Under the pieces are notes generated by a model, which was given only the letters and a program-made list of their open reading frames with translations, was not told where the DNA came from and did not search any database. Both the position numbers and the translations under genes were made by a program. Below, piece after piece: positions 8,990 through 18,158 of a stretch of DNA of 64,000 nt. Origin of the DNA: an uncultured Alistipes sp. (GTDB lineage Bacteria > Bacteroidota > Bacteroidia > Bacteroidales > UBA932); NCBI GenBank assembly GCA_900544175.1, contig UQUN01000007.1:1-64000 (forward strand), read 5' to 3'. Position 1 is the first letter of the stretch; each line of letters begins with the position of its first letter.

Positions 8990-10154
8990 ATGTCAAAAAA
9001 AGTGCATATATTGTGGTTCTTTGAAAGTGGTCCACAATGGCCTCAGAGGCCATCGTCAGAGGTATAAATGTAATGAATGCGGCCGTCGTTTCACTGGCGG
9101 CCACCGCCGGGACAAAAGCAAGGTAATAACGGACTATGTCGAGGGTAAGCAAACGAAGGAGCAGCTCGCGTTGAGATACGGGGTGTCTGTCCGGACTATA
9201 AGCCGTGACCTGCTCGGTATGAGGTATGTCCAGAAAATAGCCTCGATGAAGGACGTGAGTATCCAGATGGATACGACCTACTGGGGTCGTGACTTCGGCC
9301 TGATGGTGATAAAGGATGTCATCCGCAACAGGATATTGTGGCGTAAGTATGTCACTCATGAGACAATATCGGACTACATGGAGGGGATATCGTTCCTCAA
9401 GTCGCATGGATTCAGGATATACGGAGTGGTGACGGACGGCATGAGAGGTCTGGCCCAGATGCTGAGTCCTTATCCCGTACAGATGTGTCAGTTCCACCAG
9501 GTGCTGATAGTCAGGCGTTACCTCACGCAGGATCCCGAACTGGAAGCATCAAGAGACCTTCTTGCCCTTGTAAACGGCATCACAAAAAAGGACGGCAGGT
9601 CTTTCGCATCCGCTTTCGAGGATTGGTATGAGAAGTACCGGGAGGTTCTGAACGAGCGGGTACAGGACAGGCGGATAAAGAGGAAGACACCGCCGTACAT
9701 GCGGCCCCGTCTCAGAAGCGCGTACCTGAGCGTGAAGCGCAACATGAAGTGGCTCTGGACGTTCGAGAAGTACCCGGAGACCGGGCTTCCCAGGACAAAC
9801 AATGCCCTGGAGGGTGTGTTCTCCGACCTGAAGACAAAGGTCAGGGTTCATAGCGGCATCAGCAGGGAGAACAGGAAGAGGCTGCTTGAGGAGTACATGC
9901 AAGGCATTACTGACACGCATTGGCTCATTGGGGACTGCGTCCCCAGCCGCATGGCTTACCCCTCGAAGTTTTTCATAAATCCTGATTATATGAAGAGGCT
10001 TTCAAGGACGTTTATCACCCGTTTTGTCCTATTGACCAAGAAAGTATATGTAACTACAATTGATGTTTTGCTCACTTTTTTGTGGCGAATTGCAACATTT
10101 AACCTTACTGGTCAATTATATTCTCTAAATATACCTATCTTTGTAACCACGTAA
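8990..10154 (+). CDS. IS256-like zinc-ribbon DDE transposase, frameshifted at its start
   Basis: This transposase catalyses movement of the enclosing IS. The N-terminus is a zinc ribbon with CIYCGS and CNECGRRF; an HTH-like segment follows, then a DDE core: QMDTTYW, VVTDGMRGL and NNALEG. The C-terminal half also has CQFHQ. The only ATG (8990) reads into the frame only if the A7 run at 8995-9001 is six bases long. As written, that ATG gives a 25-codon dead end, and an open frame starts only at TTG 9021, after the first Cys pair. The frame also continues past the right terminal repeat (10011-10029), so about 40 C-terminal residues come from flanking DNA. The family name is from recalled motifs. 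Confidence 0.75.
10011..10029 (-). repeat. right terminal inverted repeat of the IS
   Basis: TTTATCACCCGTTTTGTCC is the inverted counterpart of 8922-8940 and lies inside the open transposase frame. Confidence 0.65.
10136..10143 (+). promoter_or_regulatory. -7 box of the restriction-modification operon
   Basis: TATCTTTG (TAnnTTTG class) lies 23 bp upstream of the XRE regulator ATG at 10167. No clear TTG is visible 19-21 bp upstream. It is the only promoter-like site seen before the whole R-M locus. Confidence 0.5.
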
Positions 10155-10166
10155 TGGAGATATAAT

Positions 10167-10370
10167 ATGGAGCGCAAACTACTGAATCGTATCAAAGTCG
10201 TTCTCGCAGAGAAAAACAAGAGCAATAAATGGCTCTCGGAACAATTGGATAAGGATCCTGCCATAATTTCTAAATGGGTTACAAATACAACGCAGCCCAA
10301 TGTGGAGATGCTGATCCAAATAGCAAAAGTTCTGAATGTGTCTGTGGATGACTTGTTGAGAACCGAATAA
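10167..10370 (+). CDS. XRE-family helix-turn-helix regulator
   Basis: This 67-aa Cro/CI-type DNA-binding protein consists almost entirely of the HTH domain (about residues 5-63). The motif is visible as WLSEQLDKDPAIISKWVTN followed by NVEMLIQIAKVLNVSVDDLL. It is the first gene after the -7 box at 10136, 3 bp before the DUF2971 gene and upstream of hsdM. Small XRE proteins at the head of restriction-modification loci often act as controllers that delay or limit nuclease expression; that role is inferred from position. Confidence 0.85.
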   Translation: MERKLLNRIKVVLAEKNKSNKWLSEQLDKDPAIISKWVTNTTQPNVEMLIQIAKVLNVSVDDLLRTE

Positions 10371-10373
10371 TTT

Positions 10374-11150
10374 ATGGGAGAAGCAAAACTATATAAGTAC
10401 TTGGATTTTAACGGTGGGTTGATGATGCTGTATTATGGCAATCTTCAATTCACTAACGCTACGCTGTTGAATGACCCGTTTGATTGCCATCCCTCGTTAA
10501 TTGATTTCTCCAATGTTCCAAAAGAAGTATGTGGAGGATGGACTCCGGACATAATTGAAGAATTGAGAAGGGATCCATTTCGTAGAACCAGAGAAGAGGC
10601 ATGGATATGTAGTCTTTCTAAGATATATGATTCAATTTTGATGTGGAGCTATTATAGCAAGCATAAAGGCATCTGCATCGGTTTGGATATGGAAAAAGTT
10701 AGAAAGTGTCTTTCTCGTATGCATGGCAGTGTAATGATTGGTTGCTCAGAAGTGGAGGTACAATATAAAGACATTGTAGAGAAGCCCGATTATTTCAGGG
10801 ATGCAAAAGATTTTTTCCATTATCAAATATCTACAAAAGCAAAGGCATGGGAACATGAACAAGAGGTCAGATTGTTTATTTTAAATCCTTCTCCCACATA
10901 TATGGCATTATTGCCAGGGCAAAATGACGATAAAGGCCCGATTGACTGGAAAGAAGTAAGAGCGTTCCCCGAAATTGGAGGAGAGTGTTTCGAATCCGTT
11001 TATCTGGGAATCAACATGAATGCAGAAGAAAAATCAAAAATAATCTGTGTTGCCCAAAAGTTGAATCCTGACATCAAGATTTTCCAAATGGAAATTGACG
11101 CAAATGCTTTCAGGTTAAACACAAAACTAATAAATCAAGACAATGGCTAA
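10374..11150 (+). CDS. DUF2971 family protein
   Basis: This 258-aa protein carries features of DUF2971: the N-terminal YKYLDFNGGL...NDPFDC segment, the central WICSLSKIYDSILMWSYYSKHKGICIGL block, and a C-terminal region with WEHEQEVRL. DUF2971 proteins have no established biochemical activity and are common in defence islands. It overlaps hsdM by 8 bp, so it is translated with the type I R-M genes. An accessory role in that locus is inferred from position only. Confidence 0.75.
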   Translation: MGEAKLYKYLDFNGGLMMLYYGNLQFTNATLLNDPFDCHPSLIDFSNVPKEVCGGWTPDIIEELRRDPFRRTREEAWICSLSKIYDSILMWSYYSKHKGICIGLDMEKVRKCLSRMHGSVMIGCSEVEVQYKDIVEKPDYFRDAKDFFHYQISTKAKAWEHEQEVRLFILNPSPTYMALLPGQNDDKGPIDWKEVRAFPEIGGECFESVYLGINMNAEEKSKIICVAQKLNPDIKIFQMEIDANAFRLNTKLINQDNG

Positions 11151-12732
11151 GAAACAAACAAAAATAACGAAGGAGGAGACCTTAGAAACCATACTTTTCA
11201 ACTGTCGCAACAGTTTGAGAGGGCGTGCTGCTATGACCGACAAGCGCGATTTGTTGCTGACTCTTGTGTTTTTGAAATTCATCGGGGAACGCTTCAAACA
11301 GCAAAAGGATAAAATCAGGCATGAGATTGTGGAGGTTCAAGGCATTCACGACGAGGCTTTTGTTGAATTGCAGCTGTCCCGTCCCAATCAGTATATGCAG
11401 GACGGTGTTTTCTTCCTGACCGACGAAACATTTTGGGACAAGCTGATTCTTACGGCCCCTACCGGTATGGCCATTGCTTTCGATACAGCCATAAAGACGC
11501 TGGACGACAATGAACCTAAACTGAAGAACGCCCTTCCACAGCAGATTTTCACGAAAACGGCCCTTGAACCGGGTGTCTTGAAAAGTGTGGTGGACGAGAT
11601 TAACAAGATAGATCCCAAGAAGTTCACCGATCACGACCTTATAGGACGTGTATATGAATATTTCCTACAAGCTTTCTCAATCAATGCCGACAAGGAGGAA
11701 GGTGAGTTCTACACGCCGCATTCTATCGTGGAGCTTATCGCCTCACTCATCGAGCCGTTCGACGGTACGGTCTATGATCCATGCTGCGGGTCAGGTGGTA
11801 TGTTCGTGCAGGCAACCAAGTTCATTGAAGCACATGGCGGCAACACCAAAGCGGTCAACGTGTATGGACAGGAATCCGAACCGGCAACCTATCGTCTGGC
11901 AAAGATGAATCTGGCTATCCGCGGTATATCCTATCATTTGGGAGACAAAGCTGTATCCACCTTTTCCAACGACCAGCATAAAGACCTCAAATTCGACTAT
12001 ATCATGGCAAATCCGCCATTCAATTTGAAGAAATATGCCGAGTATGGAGAATTTGAGACGGACCCCCGCTGGAAAGGTTATGGCGTTCCGCCTATCAGCA
12101 ATGCCAACTACGCATGGATTCTCCATATCCTGAACAAACTGGATGTCAATCACGGAATTGCAGGATTCCTGCTTGCCAATGGAGCATTAGATGACAGTGA
12201 CACGCTTGAAATACGCAAACAGTTGATCGAAAACGACAAAATCGAGGCTATCATAGTCCTGCCGCGCAACATGTTCTATTCTACCGATATATCCGTCACG
12301 CTATGGATTCTGAACAACAGCAAGAAAGGTGGTCCCTGGCACGGCAGACAACTGCGTAACCGCACGGGTGAAATCCTGTTCATCGATCTCCGTACTTGGA
12401 GTGAAAACATCTATGAAAAGAAATATGTCCGGCTATCGGAAAATCAGATAGAGCGGGTTTGCCAAATCTATTTCGACTGGCAGACCGAAAATTTCGCCGA
12501 GTATGCCGAGCCTGAGTTATACTATGCCGCTCATCGTGACGAAATCCAACAGAAAGGATATTCGCTTGTACCCTCCAGATATATCGAGTTTATCGACCGC
12601 GATACGGAAATTGATTATAAATCGGCCCTCACCGAAATGAGCCATCAGTTTGACGAGCTTAAGAAAAGATGGGATGCAAATGAAACCGAACTCGTGAATG
12701 CCTTCAAAATTTTGGGATATGGAAAAGAATAA
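11143..12732 (+). CDS. hsdM: type I restriction-modification methyltransferase subunit M
   Basis: This 529-aa N6-adenine methyltransferase modifies host DNA and forms the M2S core of a type I R-M complex. An N-terminal HsdM helical domain (about residues 1-150) is followed by the SAM-binding motif YDPCCGSGGMF (about residues 210-220) and the catalytic NPPF motif (DYIMANPPFNLKK, near residue 290). It overlaps the DUF2971 gene by 8 bp upstream and the DUF1016 gene by 14 bp downstream. All key motifs are intact, so methylation should be functional. Confidence 0.95.
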   Translation: MAKKQTKITKEETLETILFNCRNSLRGRAAMTDKRDLLLTLVFLKFIGERFKQQKDKIRHEIVEVQGIHDEAFVELQLSRPNQYMQDGVFFLTDETFWDKLILTAPTGMAIAFDTAIKTLDDNEPKLKNALPQQIFTKTALEPGVLKSVVDEINKIDPKKFTDHDLIGRVYEYFLQAFSINADKEEGEFYTPHSIVELIASLIEPFDGTVYDPCCGSGGMFVQATKFIEAHGGNTKAVNVYGQESEPATYRLAKMNLAIRGISYHLGDKAVSTFSNDQHKDLKFDYIMANPPFNLKKYAEYGEFETDPRWKGYGVPPISNANYAWILHILNKLDVNHGIAGFLLANGALDDSDTLEIRKQLIENDKIEAIIVLPRNMFYSTDISVTLWILNNSKKGGPWHGRQLRNRTGEILFIDLRTWSENIYEKKYVRLSENQIERVCQIYFDWQTENFAEYAEPELYYAAHRDEIQQKGYSLVPSRYIEFIDRDTEIDYKSALTEMSHQFDELKKRWDANETELVNAFKILGYGKE

Positions 12733-13765
12733 GCAACAGACTGACATAATAACCGAGAATTTCGTTTCTGATATCAGAACCATCATAGAACAAGGACGAA
12801 AACAAGCCTATGCCGCGACTGGTCAAATAGCCATCATGACTTATTGGAACATCGGACGACGTATTGTGGAAGAGGAGCAACATGGAGCAAGCAGGGCTGC
12901 ATACGGACAAAAACTTATCCCGGCTCTTGCTGCCAGGCTTTCTGCTGAATACGGAACCGGCTATGGGAAGCGCAACTTGGCATATTACCGAAAGTTCTAT
13001 TTGGAATTCAAGGACATAGAGATTTTGCACACGCGTGTGCAAAATCTTACCTGGTCACATGTCCGCAGGCTTCTTTCCGTCAGCAATACGCAAGCAAGGG
13101 AATGGTATCTTAAGACAGCGGCTGAAGATATGTGGAGCGTAGATGATCTTGACAGGAATATCTCCACCCAATATTATGAACGACGGCTTGCGGCTCAAAG
13201 AGAGAGTTCAACTCTGCCAGTACCTTATGCCGGTCAAACAGATCCGTTGGAATATATAAAGAATCCAATGGTGGCCGAATTTATGGGTTTCCACCAAAGC
13301 ATCGACTATTCCGAGTCAGAACTGGAACAGGCATTGATTGACAATCTCGAAAAATTCATCATGGAACTCGGTCGTGGATTTGCTTTTGTTGAAAGGCAGC
13401 AACACATTGTGACCGATACGGCTGATTTCTACATCGATCTTGTATTCTATAATTACAAGATGAAACGATTTGTCATCTTTGAACTGAAAACCCATAAGTT
13501 GACTCATCAGGACATCGGACAGTTGGATATGTACATCCGTATGTACGATGATTTGGTTAAGGGAGAGGATGACAATCCGACTATCGGCGTGTTGCTTTGT
13601 ACAGATACGGACAACACCATAGCAAAATATTCAGTACTGCACGACAGCGACCAGATTTTTGCAGCCAAATATATGACATACATGCCTACCGAAGAGGAAC
13701 TGCGCCGGGAGATTGAGCAGCAGAAACGCTTCTTTATGGAACAGCATGGTAAAGAGGAGGTGTGA
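12719..13765 (+). CDS. DUF1016/YhcG-type PDDEXK nuclease-domain protein
   Basis: This 348-aa protein has the N-terminal DUF1016 helical domain (TYWNIGRRIVEEEQ...YGKRNLAYYRKF). Its C-terminal half is a PD-(D/E)XK-like domain: DTADFYIDLVFYN followed by RFVIFELKTHKL. The ATG at 12719 is chosen because it lies just inside the hsdM end; the upstream in-frame ATG at 12698 would only extend the overlap. Such genes are often lodged inside type I R-M operons, but their role is not settled. Candidates are an extra nuclease or a complex-stabilising factor. A palindromic stretch (TTGCACACGCGTGTGCAA) occurs within it near 13024. Confidence 0.85.
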   Translation: MEKNKQQTDIITENFVSDIRTIIEQGRKQAYAATGQIAIMTYWNIGRRIVEEEQHGASRAAYGQKLIPALAARLSAEYGTGYGKRNLAYYRKFYLEFKDIEILHTRVQNLTWSHVRRLLSVSNTQAREWYLKTAAEDMWSVDDLDRNISTQYYERRLAAQRESSTLPVPYAGQTDPLEYIKNPMVAEFMGFHQSIDYSESELEQALIDNLEKFIMELGRGFAFVERQQHIVTDTADFYIDLVFYNYKMKRFVIFELKTHKLTHQDIGQLDMYIRMYDDLVKGEDDNPTIGVLLCTDTDNTIAKYSVLHDSDQIFAAKYMTYMPTEEELRREIEQQKRFFMEQHGKEEV

Positions 13766-13766
13766 G

Positions 13767-14897
13767 ATGGAAAGCAGCGGTGTAAAATGGGTTCGGCTTG
13801 GGGATTATATCGAGCAGTTTAGACATAAATGTGCCAATAATAAGGCTATTGTTTCGGGGGTTGATATCAATAAACGATTTATCCCAACAAGAGCAAATTT
13901 AGACGGAACTGATATATCTGGATATTACTTGGTCCCTCCAACTTTTTTTGCTTGTAATCTCATGCATATAGGTCGTGATGAAAGAATCCCTATAGCTTAC
14001 AATGATACTGACAAAGATCTTGTGGTAACCTCTGCTTATTATGTATTCCATATCAAACAAGATAAGTGTGATGAAATTTTAAATGAGTATTTGTATATAA
14101 TATTTAGCAATAAAGAAATAGACCGATTGACATGGTTCTATACGGATAGTTCTATTAGAGGTAATCTGAAAGAGAACCGTTTTCTTGATATAAAAATGCC
14201 TCTTCCGTCTGTTGCCGAACAGCAGAAAGTGGTGAACGCATGGAGAGCATTCAGGGAAATTAAAGAACAAAACGAGGCCAAAGCAGCCCCGCTTATGCAA
14301 CTCTGCCAAAGCTATATCCAAGAAATAAGAAAGAAGAAGAATGTACGAAATTATCGTATTGGTAATGCTATAGAAGTCATAGATAAGACCAATAAAGATG
14401 GTTCTCCCTATGAAGTATTAGGATTAAACAATAATAAAATGTTTATGCCGACTGTTGCTTCTATGGACACAATAAACACAAGCAAATATAAAATTATTAG
14501 AAAAGGAGAATTTGCATTTAGTGGCATGCAGACAGGCCGAGATAAGTGTATTCGTATCGCTTTGTACGACAAAGATATTCCAGCTTTAATTTCGCCTGCT
14601 TATACAACTTTCATCCTTGATAAGGAAGAGCCTATTCTTCCAGAATATTTTATGATGATATTCAAAAATCCAGAAATGGATAGATTAGGCTGGTTTTATA
14701 GTGACTCAAGTGTGAGGGCAAATTTGGATTGGAATAGATTTATTGACATAGAAATACCTCTTCCTCCCATTGAAGTTCAGCAGGCTATTGTCAATATCTA
14801 TAAGTGCGCCAATAAGGCTAAACTGATAGCCGAAGAAGCCGACCGGCTTTCGCGTGAAGTGTGTCCGGCATTGCTTCAACACGTTATACATTCTTAA
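13767..14897 (+). CDS. hsdS: type I R-M specificity subunit S
   Basis: This 376-aa protein sets the DNA target of the type I complex. It has two target-recognition domains, about residues 8-150 and 195-345, each followed by a coiled-coil spacer (AEQQKVVNAWRAF and EVQQAIVNIYKC). The halves end in near-parallel blocks (WFYTDSSIRGNLKENRF and WFYSDSSVRANLDWNRF), showing internal duplication. The ATG at 13767 directly follows the DUF1016 stop; the longer in-frame start at 13713 would overlap that gene by more than 50 bp. It is more AT-rich than hsdM and hsdR, as expected for a domain-swapping gene. Confidence 0.92.
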   Translation: MESSGVKWVRLGDYIEQFRHKCANNKAIVSGVDINKRFIPTRANLDGTDISGYYLVPPTFFACNLMHIGRDERIPIAYNDTDKDLVVTSAYYVFHIKQDKCDEILNEYLYIIFSNKEIDRLTWFYTDSSIRGNLKENRFLDIKMPLPSVAEQQKVVNAWRAFREIKEQNEAKAAPLMQLCQSYIQEIRKKKNVRNYRIGNAIEVIDKTNKDGSPYEVLGLNNNKMFMPTVASMDTINTSKYKIIRKGEFAFSGMQTGRDKCIRIALYDKDIPALISPAYTTFILDKEEPILPEYFMMIFKNPEMDRLGWFYSDSSVRANLDWNRFIDIEIPLPPIEVQQAIVNIYKCANKAKLIAEEADRLSREVCPALLQHVIHS

Positions 14898-14909
14898 ATC
14901 GCAGCGATT

Positions 14910-17900
14910 ATGGCAGGCAAAGGGAAATATTATGAAAGCCAGTTTGAGGAAGCGACCATCGAACTCCTCCGCGAGTCGCATTGGCAATATACGTTTGGCG
15001 ATGACATTCACCGGAAATATACCGACCCGCTTATTGAAGAAGACCTGCGGACATTTCTTGCCGCTCAGTACAAAGATAAAAAACTGACCGCTTCCGAGGT
15101 GGACGGCATTGTTGCCAATCTGCGGAACACTGGCGGCCAGAACGATTATTATGCCCTGCAAAACACCTTCCTGCTCTATCGGGACGGATATGATTTTACA
15201 TACAGTGATGGCAGGGACAATCCGTTCCGCCTACAATACATCGACTTCGAGCATCCCGACCATAATATTTTCCGTTGCGTCAACCAATTTGTCATGGAAC
15301 AAGGCCGTGAGAACCGTCGGCCCGACATTCTGCTTTTCGTTAACGGCATACCGGTCTGCATCGTCGAACTCAAAAACCCGACCAAGCAGAATGCCACCAT
15401 ACGCGATGCCTACACGCAGATTTGTACCCGCTATATGCGGGATATACCGGCCTTGCTGAAATATTGTGCGTTGGCGGTTATCAGCGACGGGGCGAAGAAC
15501 GAATTGGGAACGACCTACACCCCATTCGAATTTTTCTACGAATGGAAGAAAATCGACAATGAAGACAAAGCCGGCAAGGGGCTTGATACGCTTCGGACCC
15601 TTGTTCGCGGAGCGCTTTCGCCGGAACGTATCTTGGAGATCCTGCGCGACTATGTCTATTTCCCCGATCCGACGAAAGAGGATGACACGACCGAAGTGGT
15701 GTGCCGCTATCCACAATTCTTTGCCACTCGTAAGTTACGAGACCATATCCTCTCCCATTTGCGCTCTGTTGGTGGCGATGGTAAGGGTGGTACCTATTTC
15801 GGCGCCACCGGGTGTGGAAAGACCTATACCATGCTGTTCCTTGCTCGCCAGTTGGCACTGCGTTGCCGAGAGCAACTGGGTAGTCCGACAATCCTTATTA
15901 TCGTTGATCGGGAAGATCTGGAGACTCAGAGCGGAAAACTGTTCTGCCGCTCGAAACGCTACCTTGAAGACGAGGCCGTAAAAGTATTTGAGACCCGCAA
16001 GGAACTTGCCGAAGAGATGAGTATGCGCAAGACCGGCGGGGTCTATATTACCACGATCCAGAAATTTGCAGAGTCCACTGGATTGCTTACGGAGCGTTCC
16101 AATGTGATTTGTCTGAGCGACGAGGCGCACCGTTCTCAAAACAACCTCGGGTCGAAACTGTCGATACAGACAGAAGGCGACACCGGGAAAATAGGGGCAA
16201 AAATTACATACGGATTTGCCAAATACCTGCGTGATGCCTTGCCTAACGCCACATATGTGGGCTTTACCGGAACACCCATCGACGAGACCATACATGTATT
16301 TGGAGATGTCGTAGATCAATACACGATGAAGGAGTCGGAAGATGACGGCATCACCGTACCTATCAAATACGATCCCCGACTGGCGCGTGTTTTCTTGAAC
16401 AAGGAGCAAGCCGAGAAGGTTGAGGAATACTACCGGATCTGTGCGGACGAAGGGGCTACGCCTGAAGATATTGCCAAGAGCAAAGCCGCCATGTCGAGCA
16501 TGGAGGTAATTATCGGTGATGAAGATGTGTTGCGCCGAGTGGCCAAAGATATTATCGACGACTACAAACGCCGGACAGAGACAACCGACCGTCTGCAAAA
16601 GGCGATGATTACCTGTGCCGACCGCACAATTGCGTTCCGGTTGTATAAAATCATGCGGGAGCTGCAACCCGACTGGTTCGAGAAGAAAAAGGCTCTGAAC
16701 GAACTTGTATTGACGGCAGATGAAAAGGCCAAACTCAATGACATCGCTTTTGTCAATATGGTAATGACCCGCGACAAGGACGATGAAAAGGAGCTATACA
16801 ATCTGCTTGGAGACAAGGAGTATCGGAAATTTCTCGATACAGAGTTCAAGTCGGAGAAATCCAATTTTCATATCTCCATCAATGTTGATATGTGGATTAC
16901 TGGATTCGATGTGCCGTGCCTGACCATGCTTTACAACGATAAGCCTCTGTCGAAACACACATTGATACAGACCATATCGCGAGTGAACCGTCGATACGGC
17001 ACTAAGGAATTTGGCTTCATCATCGACTACATCGGTATCCGCGAGGAGATGAAGAAGGCCATGAAGAAATACGGAGGTGAGGTAGGACCACAAGAGGATT
17101 TGGATACAGCCCATGATATACTGAAAAACGAATTGCAGCTTTTACAGGAGAGATTGTCTGGCCTTTCATTCAAACGCTTTTTCGGAGACAATGACCTTGC
17201 GCGGCTTCAGTTCATTCAGGAGGCGGCCGAATATATCCTTGCCAACAGCGTGGAACGGAAAGGAGAAGTGTCATTCCTCAAACTTTTCAAGGAACATGTC
17301 AAAAGACTCCGCTCGGCCTACAACATCTGCAATCCGGCCGGAATTCTGACTGATGAAGAGGTGACATGGAGCCAATGTTTTATGGGAATCTGTTCATACG
17401 TCAACAAAATGACCGCCACCGAGCACGATACGGAAAGTATGAACCGACATGTGGAACAGATGGTTCAGGAGGCTATCCTCGCCAGTGGTGTGGAACGGGT
17501 TATGAACGAAGGTGTTGAAGAAAACATTTTCAGCGACTCGTTTTCCAAAGAAGTGGAAGAGATAAAGATGCCGTTCACCAAGTTCCAGATTCTTTGTAAA
17601 CTTGTAGCCAAAGCGATCAGAGCATACAGTCGGACAAACAAGATACAGGCCGAACATTTTCAGAAGATGCTCGAGGAAACGATTGACGCATATAATACCC
17701 GTGATAAGCTGACATTCACCAATGATGTGACCCAGAATGTTGTAAATGATGTTTATGACATTGTTTCATACAAAATCAACGGACTTTCTAACAAACTAAT
17801 GACTATCCTGAAAGAACTTAAAACTGACAGTGAAAAGTTCAAGGTATTGGGCATCACATTCGAAGAAAAGGCATTCTTTGATGTACTTGTTGAAGTCCGT

Positions 17901-18137
17901 GACAAACATGGCTTTGAATATGCGGATGACCGTTGCATCGAACTGGCTAAGAAAATCAAAGCACTGATAGACGACACTGCCATTTATGCAGATTGGCTAA
18001 ACAACGACAACCTCAAAAGCAAACTTGCCAGCCAGCTTACTTTCCTTCTGTACAAAGAAGGTTACCCACCCCAGTGGGACGAGGAAGTCTTCCAGAAAGT
18101 ATTGGAGCAGGTGGAGAATTATAAGAAACATGAATAA
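14910..18137 (+). CDS. hsdR: type I restriction endonuclease subunit R
   Basis: This 1075-aa subunit cleaves unmodified DNA after ATP-driven translocation. The N-terminal RecB-like nuclease core reads PDILLFVNGIPVCIVELKN (about residues 138-156). The superfamily 2 motor follows with Walker A GATGCGKT (near 300), DEAH (near 404) and GFTGTPIDE. The C-terminal helical domain runs from about 730 onward. It starts 12 bp after hsdS. All catalytic motifs look intact. Together with hsdM and hsdS this makes a complete type I R-M system. Confidence 0.95.
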   Translation: MAGKGKYYESQFEEATIELLRESHWQYTFGDDIHRKYTDPLIEEDLRTFLAAQYKDKKLTASEVDGIVANLRNTGGQNDYYALQNTFLLYRDGYDFTYSDGRDNPFRLQYIDFEHPDHNIFRCVNQFVMEQGRENRRPDILLFVNGIPVCIVELKNPTKQNATIRDAYTQICTRYMRDIPALLKYCALAVISDGAKNELGTTYTPFEFFYEWKKIDNEDKAGKGLDTLRTLVRGALSPERILEILRDYVYFPDPTKEDDTTEVVCRYPQFFATRKLRDHILSHLRSVGGDGKGGTYFGATGCGKTYTMLFLARQLALRCREQLGSPTILIIVDREDLETQSGKLFCRSKRYLEDEAVKVFETRKELAEEMSMRKTGGVYITTIQKFAESTGLLTERSNVICLSDEAHRSQNNLGSKLSIQTEGDTGKIGAKITYGFAKYLRDALPNATYVGFTGTPIDETIHVFGDVVDQYTMKESEDDGITVPIKYDPRLARVFLNKEQAEKVEEYYRICADEGATPEDIAKSKAAMSSMEVIIGDEDVLRRVAKDIIDDYKRRTETTDRLQKAMITCADRTIAFRLYKIMRELQPDWFEKKKALNELVLTADEKAKLNDIAFVNMVMTRDKDDEKELYNLLGDKEYRKFLDTEFKSEKSNFHISINVDMWITGFDVPCLTMLYNDKPLSKHTLIQTISRVNRRYGTKEFGFIIDYIGIREEMKKAMKKYGGEVGPQEDLDTAHDILKNELQLLQERLSGLSFKRFFGDNDLARLQFIQEAAEYILANSVERKGEVSFLKLFKEHVKRLRSAYNICNPAGILTDEEVTWSQCFMGICSYVNKMTATEHDTESMNRHVEQMVQEAILASGVERVMNEGVEENIFSDSFSKEVEEIKMPFTKFQILCKLVAKAIRAYSRTNKIQAEHFQKMLEETIDAYNTRDKLTFTNDVTQNVVNDVYDIVSYKINGLSNKLMTILKELKTDSEKFKVLGITFEEKAFFDVLVEVRDKHGFEYADDRCIELAKKIKALIDDTAIYADWLNNDNLKSKLASQLTFLLYKEGYPPQWDEEVFQKVLEQVENYKKHE

Positions 18138-18158
18138 TATAAATGGAAGTTATTAAAT

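Larger units (their letters stand above)
8922..10029. mobile_element. insertion sequence with 19-bp terminal inverted repeats
   Basis: The left end GGACAGAACGGGTGATAAA (8922-8940) and right end TTTATCACCCGTTTTGTCC (10011-10029) are inverted copies with one mismatch, 1108 bp apart, enclosing the transposase frame. I see no target-site duplication next to these ends. A shared TCAATA just outside each repeat leaves the exact boundaries uncertain. The element separates the structured RNA region from the restriction-modification locus. The transposase frame runs through the right repeat into flanking DNA. Confidence 0.65.

Noticed and set aside
13021..13046. Palindrome TTGCACACGCGTGTGCAA as an operator
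   Set aside because: It lies in the middle of the DUF1016 coding frame and encodes ordinary protein sequence; there is no gene start nearby.
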